Shown piece after piece: positions 6,729-12,228 of a stretch of 12,228 nucleotides of DNA; position 1 is the first letter of the stretch, and the number at the start of each line of letters is the position of its first letter. Location of the stretch: contig CAMWKA010000023.1 of the NCBI GenBank assembly GCA_947174725.1, positions 1-12,228 on the forward strand. Direction: 5' to 3'. The notes below the pieces were generated by a model that saw only the letters and a program-made list of their open reading frames with translations, was not told the DNA's origin and did no database searches. A program made the position numbers and the translations under genes. The DNA comes from an uncultured Lachnospiraceae bacterium (GTDB lineage Bacteria; Bacillota; Clostridia; Lachnospirales; Lachnospiraceae).

Positions 6729-7799
6729 ATCTCCAAAGCAGATGCCAAGCATCTTCGCTTCCTTTACAATAGTTGCGTCCGGAGAAACCATCTTCAGCTT
6801 GCCTGCCACATCCTCCAGCGGCACCTTAACGATCTCCCTGTTTTTATAGCCAACCATAAAACCATATTCATCCTTCAGAATCAGTTTGCCCGCTTCTGAA
6901 CCAAGTCTGGACGCAAACACCCTGTCATATGGACATGGGGAACCGCCTCGCTGCATATGTCCGGGAACTGTCACCCGGACCTCAAGGCCGGTCTTCTCTT
7001 CGATCTGCGCCGCCACTTCATAAGAAACACTCGGATATGTCCGTTTCTCCAATTTCTTCTTATAGTCCTTCTTGCTTAGTTTTGCATCCTCTGCGGAAAT
7101 TGCGCCCTCTGCCACTGCCAGGATCGTAAATCTGCTGCCGGATTCTTCACGCTTTTTGATTGCGGAAATTACCTTATCGATCTTATAAGGGATCTCCGGG
7201 ATCAGTATGATATCCGCACCGCTGGCCATACCGGCATTTAAAGTAAGCCAACCTGCCTTATGTCCCATGACCTCTACAATGAATACACGTCCATGGGAAT
7301 CTGCCGTTGTATGGATACAGTCGATCACATTTGTCGCAATGTCCACCGCGCTCTGGAAACCGAATGTCATATCCGTACCCCACAGATCATTATCGATCGT
7401 CTTAGGAAGCGTAATGACATTTAATCCCTCTTTCCGAAGCAGATTCGCCGTCTTATGCGTACCGTTACCGCCTAAGATCACAAGACAGTCCAAGTTTAAT
7501 TTATGATACGTATGCTTCATCGCCTCAACCTTATCCACGCCGTTCTCATCCGGTTCCGTAATCGTCTTAAACGGGGTTCTGGAACTTCCAAGAATGGTGC
7601 CGCCTTTTGTCAAGATACCGGAAAAATCCCGGCTGGTCAACATTCTGAAATTGCTGTAGATCAGTCCCTTGTAGCCGGATAAAAATCCAAAGATCTCCAC
7701 TTCTTCCTTGCTGTTGTGCAACGTCTTTACGACGCCTCTCATCGCTGCATTAAGCGCCTGACAGTCACCGCCACTGGTAAGCATACCGATTCTCTTCAT
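6726..7799 (-). CDS. pfkA: 6-phosphofructokinase
   Basis: The enzyme phosphorylates fructose 6-phosphate to fructose 1,6-bisphosphate in glycolysis. At 357 residues it is slightly longer than E. coli PfkA. Motifs are: N-terminal MLTSGGDCQALNAAMRG (6-22); GGNGT at 110-114, where most ATP enzymes have GGDGS; PKTIDNDLWGTD from 132 with the catalytic Asp at 136; EVMGHKAGW around 176-184; and QRGGSPCPYDR (283-293). Gly at 113 is the ATP-type residue, whereas Lys at 133 is the residue usual in PPi-type and mixed group III enzymes, so the phosphoryl donor is not certain from sequence. A strong AGGAGG site lies 7 bases before the ATG. It probably has its own promoter (7895-7903) and may be cotranscribed with dnaX. 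Confidence 0.93.
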   Translation of the reverse strand: MKRIGMLTSGGDCQALNAAMRGVVKTLHNSKEEVEIFGFLSGYKGLIYSNFRMLTSRDFSGILTKGGTILGSSRTPFKTITEPDENGVDKVEAMKHTYHKLNLDCLVILGGNGTHKTANLLRKEGLNVITLPKTIDNDLWGTDMTFGFQSAVDIATNVIDCIHTTADSHGRVFIVEVMGHKAGWLTLNAGMASGADIILIPEIPYKIDKVISAIKKREESGSRFTILAVAEGAISAEDAKLSKKDYKKKLEKRTYPSVSYEVAAQIEEKTGLEVRVTVPGHMQRGGSPCPYDRVFASRLGSEAGKLILKDEYGFMVGYKNREIVKVPLEDVAGKLKMVSPDATIVKEAKMLGICFGD

Positions 7800-7807
7800 A
7801 GTTCATA

Positions 7808-7850
7808 CCTCCTGTATAAAATTTTTATTTGGATCGTAAATAAAAATACT
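7808..7850 (-). promoter_or_regulatory. AT-rich hairpin abutting the pfkA ribosome binding site
   Basis: On the minus strand ATTTTTATTT and AAATAAAAAT form a 10-base perfect stem around a 7-base loop (7821-7847), extended by GTAT/ATAC with a bulge. The hairpin ends directly against the AGGAGG site (7808-7813). It lies in a leader of roughly 90 bases. It could modulate initiation or protect the mRNA 5' end; its location is certain, its role is inference. Confidence 0.45.
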
Positions 7851-7894
7851 ATCTTCAGATACCGCGTCAATCCTGTGACACTGCATACAAAGAT

Positions 7895-7903
7895 AGTATA
7901 ACA
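7895..7903 (-). promoter_or_regulatory. pfkA: Extended -10 promoter of pfkA
   Basis: TGTTATACT on the minus strand is an extended -10 (TGnTATACT). The best -35 at 17 bases is TGTTAC, a poor match, as is common for extended -10 promoters. Transcription would begin about 85-95 bases before the pfkA ATG. It is divergent from the tRNA promoter at 7960-7988. Confidence 0.5.
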
Positions 7904-7959
7904 TATTTTCCCGATTAGTAACAGATTGAATGTAAATTCTCACAAATTTCAAATTTCGC

Positions 7960-7988
7960 TTGAAAATACACGGCATATCCCTTATAAT
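7960..7988 (+). promoter_or_regulatory. Sigma-A promoter of tRNA-Ser
   Basis: TTGAAA (7960-7965) and a consensus TATAAT (7983-7988) are separated by exactly 17 bases. It is about 50 bases upstream of the tRNA, giving a precursor leader of roughly 45 bases. The strength fits a stable-RNA gene. Confidence 0.8.
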
Positions 7989-8038
7989 CGGTTAAGTATG
8001 GAAGATTGCAATTAAATTATCATGTAATCATTCTATTC

Positions 8039-8130
8039 GGAGACGTACCGAAGAGGCCGTAACGGGACTGACTCGAAATCAGTTTATCGGTTTAAACACC
8101 GGTACGAGGGTTCGAATCCCTCCGTCTCCG
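8039..8130 (+). tRNA. tRNA-Ser (anticodon CGA, reads UCG)
   Basis: The 92-base gene folds as a class II tRNA. The acceptor stem GGAGACG pairs with CGTCTCC followed by discriminator G at 8130. The anticodon stem ACTGA/TCAGT (8067-8071, 8079-8083) holds loop CTCGAAA with anticodon CGA at 8074-8076. A long variable arm (TATCGG...CCGGTA) is typical of serine tRNAs, and the T arm is GAGGG-TTCGAAT-CCCTC. The CCA end is not encoded. It is the only plus-strand gene here, and no obvious U-run terminator follows before the convergent lipoprotein gene. Confidence 0.96.
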
Positions 8131-8161
8131 CTATTTCATCAAAACGGGATATCCTATGTTC

Positions 8162-10174
8162 CTACTCATTTACCCCGTAAATCTCTACCAATTTCAATCC
8201 TAATTTTTCATAAGGAACCGTTACCTCGATCGTTCCCGATGCATACGGTCCCAAATGATAAGGAGAATATTCCACAACTACTCCGTCTGCCCCAAGATAC
8301 ATCTCGCAATCAAAGCCGGCGTACTGATAAACTGCGTCATACAACGCATCTTCTTCTGTCTCAAAGTAAAGAACGCCGTTTTCACCCAGATAATCCGCCA
8401 CAGTATATTCTGCTGCCAGAGTGCGGAACTCCTCTTCACTGACACCGATCACATCTGCCATGCCAATTTCAGAACCATCCGAAAAATCAAACAAGAAATG
8501 CAACCGCCACGGATAACCATGTGCGCCGCCGCTGTAATCATAACCGCTATAATCTGCCTCCAGACAGATCAGTTCTTCCTCCTGTCCTTCCTTCTCAAAA
8601 CAATACTTCGTTACACCATCCGCTTCCTCCTCAAGCGTCATCCGATTGGTAAAGCTATCGCAAAGATGATCCCATACTGCCCCCGACGTCTGATAATCTT
8701 CCAGCCGTTCCTTCATAGACGTCAGAGTGCTGTCCAATTCTTCCGCCAGCGTTTCATTGATTTGGTCTATAGCAGGATCCCCATCCCCGTAAAGCTGCAT
8801 ACCTTCTACATAATACTCATAGATCAGCTCTCCACAGTTTCCGCATCGATAACTGTCCGTGGCATATGTTATCTCACACATATCAAAAATTCCATGATAT
8901 TCATCCACTACGTCCAATCTAGTCAATGTATGCGCATCATCGGCAAGATTACAGGAAAACCACCACAGACTTTCTCCATCAAAATCCATGTAATAACAGG
9001 CATCACCCTGTACGGTAAACCCTGCCACGCCGTTATTTCCCTCTCTCTGATACGGCTGTCCGGCAATGTCCACTGTTTCAAACAGCAGCTCCTCTTTGGC
9101 TTCCGCATCATACAGATTGCAGCAGTAGAAGAAATACTGATTTTGATTATACGCCGGTTTATTATAACGATAAAAATAGAGATATCCATCTCTCATATCA
9201 AGGTAGGTTCCGTCCGACCACACATAAGTGCCTTCCTTCACATCAGAGCCATCAGCAAAAGTACTCTCAAGGTCATAGATAAAATAATACCATCCATCCA
9301 CATACCATCCGTCCGCATCCTCAGGACGTCCCACAGCAAGCAGAAGGCTGCCGTCCGTTCCCTTGATACTGGTGATCCTTGAATCGATCTGTTTTTCCCA
9401 AAGGATACTGCCGTCCACAGCAATGGCATAGACTTTCGACTCCTCCTGCTTCCACACCAGCAGTCTGTCATATACATTCAGACCAGTAAACAGATCTTCG
9501 GCATCACCGCAAAACAGATACCCCTGGTCATACAGATCCATGATCGTCATACAAAGCGTATCCTGTGACTTTGCAAAACTGCCGTCCGGCTGTTGCTCAT
9601 AGCAGTAGGCATACCGCTGCCTTGCACTTCCGTCTTCCTCATAAGTATGATAAACCATATATAACTTACCCTGATAATACCCAAGCAGTTCCCCAAATAT
9701 AGCCGCCGGGAATGTATCAATTTCCCGTCCTACTCCTAAAAGAAGACCTTTATCCGGATCTGTGATTTCCAATTCCACACCCGCCATAATAAAACCGTTT
9801 TCCCAAACAGCAGATTCCAAGGCACCCCCATTTTTATTCACTGCAAACAACGTAAATGGCATATGCTCCGCCTGGTCATTCCCCGCAGATGCGGCGTCGC
9901 TATATGTCAAAACAAAAAGCATATCTGAAGAACCGGCAGCTCCGATGATCGTTTCATCTTCCTCTGCACGGCAAACAATGCTGCCGCCATCGGACGCGTC
10001 GATCACAGTTATATCAGAGTATGCATAAACAGACGCTTGTCCATCTCCTGTCTGACCGACTGCATTTGCACTAATATATAGATCCGGCATTCCTTCTGCT
10101 TGATCGATTTCATTTGTACAACCACATAATAACACTAACGAGATCAATATCAACGCTATCTTTTTGTATCCCAT
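8162..10174 (-). CDS. Lipoprotein with propeller-like N-region and C-terminal DUF4163/DUF3298 (RsiV-like) module
   Basis: The 670-residue protein has a lipoprotein signal, MGYKKIALILISLVLLCGC, with the lipidated Cys at 19. Residues about 47-430 show repeated strand and Asp-Gly turn units (for example SKVYAIAVDGSILWEKQ and KGTDGSLLLAVG), suggesting a PQQ-like beta-propeller. A CGNC knuckle is at C444/C447. Residues about 453-670 resemble DUF4163 followed by DUF3298: YSGGAHG at 547-553, FDFSDGSEI, GVSEEEFRTL, and YSPYHLGPYASG with a following VPYEKL. DUF3298 is the extracellular domain of anti-sigma factor RsiV, which binds lysozyme in Bacillus subtilis. Here no anti-sigma N-domain or sigma factor is seen, so signalling through one is not supported. 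It is strongly acidic. The start has GGAG 9 bases upstream. A paralog lies directly upstream. Confidence 0.82.
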   Translation of the reverse strand: MGYKKIALILISLVLLCGCTNEIDQAEGMPDLYISANAVGQTGDGQASVYAYSDITVIDASDGGSIVCRAEEDETIIGAAGSSDMLFVLTYSDAASAGNDQAEHMPFTLFAVNKNGGALESAVWENGFIMAGVELEITDPDKGLLLGVGREIDTFPAAIFGELLGYYQGKLYMVYHTYEEDGSARQRYAYCYEQQPDGSFAKSQDTLCMTIMDLYDQGYLFCGDAEDLFTGLNVYDRLLVWKQEESKVYAIAVDGSILWEKQIDSRITSIKGTDGSLLLAVGRPEDADGWYVDGWYYFIYDLESTFADGSDVKEGTYVWSDGTYLDMRDGYLYFYRYNKPAYNQNQYFFYCCNLYDAEAKEELLFETVDIAGQPYQREGNNGVAGFTVQGDACYYMDFDGESLWWFSCNLADDAHTLTRLDVVDEYHGIFDMCEITYATDSYRCGNCGELIYEYYVEGMQLYGDGDPAIDQINETLAEELDSTLTSMKERLEDYQTSGAVWDHLCDSFTNRMTLEEEADGVTKYCFEKEGQEEELICLEADYSGYDYSGGAHGYPWRLHFLFDFSDGSEIGMADVIGVSEEEFRTLAAEYTVADYLGENGVLYFETEEDALYDAVYQYAGFDCEMYLGADGVVVEYSPYHLGPYASGTIEVTVPYEKLGLKLVEIYGVNE

Positions 10175-10252
10175 GATTTATTTCTCCAACCTTCGCTTCC
10201 CGTATCTCAGAAACAAGTAATCATTATTCAGTGCTTTTCCTCTTTAACATAT

Positions 10253-10280
10253 TTAATATTTTACATCTTAGCGATATCAA
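10253..10280 (-). promoter_or_regulatory. Candidate promoter for the downstream lipoprotein
   Basis: In the 132-base gap between the two paralogs the minus strand has TTGATA (10275-10280) and TATTAA (10253-10258) 16 bases apart. It would start transcription about 70 bases before the ATG at 10174, allowing the two paralogs to be expressed separately. I see no terminator hairpin between them, so read-through from the upstream copy is also possible. Confidence 0.4.
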
Positions 10281-10306
10281 AATAAAGTTCCAAATATACC
10301 CACGAA

Positions 10307-12228
10307 TTACCAGCTCATTTTTGTGCCGTAAATATCCACCAGTTCCAATCCCAGCTCCTCATAAGGGATCGTCGTCTCTAAAAATGCTGTTTCAAACGGT
10401 TCAAAATCAAACGACGCATATGACACAACCAATCCTTCTCCACTAAAATACATATTATGATAATAGTAATCCGCTCTGCCAAATCGTTCAAAAGAAGCAT
10501 ACTCATATATATCATCATATAAATCATTCCATAAATCGTCGTCATCCGCATCAACACTATAATCGTTACGCTCCTGACATTCCGCCACAGTATATTCTGC
10601 CACCAGAGTGCGGAACTCTTCTTCACTGACTCCCAGAATATCCTCAATGTAAGTCTCTGAACCATCTGCCAGATCAAAGTAATATGCGCCATACAGCTGC
10701 TGCGGCCGTCCACCGGCAAAATAGTAATTTCCGGAATAATATGCCTCCAGATAGACCAACTCTTCCTCCTGCCCTGTCCGGCTAAAAGTAAACTGCGTCA
10801 CGCCTCCGGCGTACCACTCATATTTATTCGTCTCCGTATGATCTTTACAATCTGTTATCTCAGCATAAGATATCCTTTCCGCTTCCAGATCAAATTCTGC
10901 CTTTTCCATAAGGATCGGATTGATCAGCTCCGCATAAGGCACTTCTTCTTCCGACAGCCGGATCTGCTCTGCATAATACTCACCAGCCACCTCTCCGCAA
11001 TCCGGGCAAGTATATCCGCCGCTATGATAAGCAACCTCACCCATGTCAAAGAGTCCCGGATATTCCCTTACTAATCCAAGTCTTGTAAGCATATGCGCCT
11101 CATCAGCCAGATCACAGGAATACCACCACAGACTTCCATCATCAAAGTTTATAAAGTAACAGGAATCTTCCCAAACGAAAAAACCGTATCTATAATTCAT
11201 CATAAAACTATCGTATATGGTGTAAAAAGGATGTAGCCCCGGAACATCTGTCGTCTCAAAAAGAAACTCTTCCTCTCCTACCGGATCCAGACGGCGGCGG
11301 AAAAACGAATAGGTATAATGATGATACGCCCATTTTTCTGAACGCAGATAGTAAACATACCCGTCACGCAGTTCCAGCATTCCCACATGTGTTTCGAAGT
11401 CCTCCTCGCAGCTCCCCTGCCACATGGCTTCTCCATCTGCATAAGTCCCTGCAAGATCATAGATATAATACTGCCGCTCATATTTAGATTGAAGTCTGTT
11501 AACATCACTTCTTGCAATCAAAAATCTCCCATCCGTTCCATCCATCGCCACGATCTCCGGATCGATCGAACACTCCTGGCGAAGAGTTCCATCTGCCTCA
11601 AATGCAGATACCTTTGCCTCCTCCCGTTTCCATACCAAAAGCAAATCCCATTCGTTCAGGCAGGTAAAAAGATCCTGTTCATCACCGCAAAAATCATATC
11701 CCTGTTCATCCAGTTTCATGATCGTCTCGCACAACGTATCCTGGAATTTCAGAAAACTACCGTCTGCCTGCTGTTCATAACAGTAAGCATTTAGAATCCA
11801 TTTTTCCTGATCGTTTGTCGTATACAGAAAGTACAATTTCTCTTGATAATATCCAAGGTTAGGACTGTAAATATAATCCTCGATCGTATCGATATCCCGC
11901 GTCGTAAACACCGGTGAATCCGATTCATCCCCATGACTCTTCCCGCTTCTATCCATCGCTGTTAATGTATGATTTCCCTGCAGTACAAACAACATATCTT
12001 CTGACCCGGCAGCCTGCGTAATGTTACTGCTCACAACCATACTGCGGGGATCACCGGTACGCAAGATGATCTCGCCATTTTCCATATCAATCACCGTTCT
12101 ATCAGAATATGCATAAACAGCCGCCACATCCCCGTTACTACTGATTACCGGATTTACAGCTGCCCCTCCATCGCTATTACCGCTGACTGCCAGATTTGCG
12201 GATGCCGCTCCGTCGCCTCCATCCATCC
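10307..12228 (-). CDS. Paralogous DUF3298-type surface protein, 5' end beyond the window
   Basis: The frame is open to the right edge, so the true start and presumably a lipoprotein signal lie outside; 639 residues are seen from the first Met. It aligns along its length with the 8162-10174 protein: AAVYAYSDRTVID versus ASVYAYSDITVID near the start, DGSFLKFQDTLC versus DGSFAKSQDTLC, a CPDC knuckle (about residues 407-410) in place of CGNC, and GVSEEEFRTLVAEYTVA near the end. The N-terminal visible part is low complexity (Gly, Ala, Ser, Asn). Relative to the neighbour, the DUF3298 signature is degraded: GGAHG is replaced by GGRPQ and YSPYHLGPYASG by YASFDFEPFETA. It also has an acidic insert around 558-573. 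The function is unknown; it is probably a tandem duplicate that has diverged. Confidence 0.78.
   Translation of the reverse strand, partial: MDGGDGAASANLAVSGNSDGGAAVNPVISSNGDVAAVYAYSDRTVIDMENGEIILRTGDPRSMVVSSNITQAAGSEDMLFVLQGNHTLTAMDRSGKSHGDESDSPVFTTRDIDTIEDYIYSPNLGYYQEKLYFLYTTNDQEKWILNAYCYEQQADGSFLKFQDTLCETIMKLDEQGYDFCGDEQDLFTCLNEWDLLLVWKREEAKVSAFEADGTLRQECSIDPEIVAMDGTDGRFLIARSDVNRLQSKYERQYYIYDLAGTYADGEAMWQGSCEEDFETHVGMLELRDGYVYYLRSEKWAYHHYTYSFFRRRLDPVGEEEFLFETTDVPGLHPFYTIYDSFMMNYRYGFFVWEDSCYFINFDDGSLWWYSCDLADEAHMLTRLGLVREYPGLFDMGEVAYHSGGYTCPDCGEVAGEYYAEQIRLSEEEVPYAELINPILMEKAEFDLEAERISYAEITDCKDHTETNKYEWYAGGVTQFTFSRTGQEEELVYLEAYYSGNYYFAGGRPQQLYGAYYFDLADGSETYIEDILGVSEEEFRTLVAEYTVAECQERNDYSVDADDDDLWNDLYDDIYEYASFERFGRADYYYHNMYFSGEGLVVSYASFDFEPFETAFLETTIPYEELGLELVDIYGTKMSW

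Noticed and set aside
8255..9382. A 375-codon open frame on the plus strand inside the lipoprotein gene
   Set aside because: It is antisense to a convincing lipoprotein with signal peptide and conserved domain, its translation is low-complexity Ile/His/Arg-rich with no recognisable motif, and the paralog's antisense strand does not keep a matching long frame.

Overview
The window looks like chromosome of an anaerobic Gram-positive Clostridia, most likely Lachnospiraceae. I infer this from the order dnaX-ybaB-recR, AGGAGG-type ribosome binding sites, moderately AT-rich DNA, DUF5711 and LysM membrane proteins, and proteins resembling Lachnospiraceae families. All protein genes lie on the minus strand. 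The only plus-strand gene is a tRNA.

Layout in minus-strand transcription order (right to left): (1) two tandem paralogous surface lipoproteins (10307-12228, cut by the window edge, and 8162-10174). Each has an N-terminal propeller-like region, a CxxC knuckle and a C-terminal DUF4163/DUF3298 (RsiV-type) module. (2) A plus-strand tRNA-Ser(CGA) at 8039-8130 with a clear promoter, divergent from pfkA. (3) 6-phosphofructokinase (6726-7799). (4) A 171-base gap packed with inverted and direct repeats. (5) The DNA maintenance cluster dnaX-ybaB-recR (3996-6554): clamp-loader subunit, nucleoid-associated protein and recombination mediator. (6) A 70-base imperfect palindrome in the recR-galM gap, then aldose 1-epimerase galM (2770-3819). 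(7) A translationally coupled pair (116-2641): a membrane protein with an outward LysM domain and a cytoplasmic domain that may be a degenerate MPN/JAB fold, followed by a DUF5711 membrane-anchored propeller. (8) At the left edge, a sigma-A type promoter reading out of the window.

The core genes (pfkA, dnaX, ybaB, recR, galM, tRNA-Ser) are ordinary housekeeping functions. The less explained parts are the envelope proteins at both ends and the structured intergenic regions. The RsiV-like tandem lipoproteins have no sigma factor beside them in this window, and the LysM/DUF5711 pair suggests a cell-wall-facing function of unknown type. I see no phage genes, transposase, CRISPR array or clear defence system. 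The stretches between genes are all under 300 bases, and those longer than about 100 bases are described in the features.
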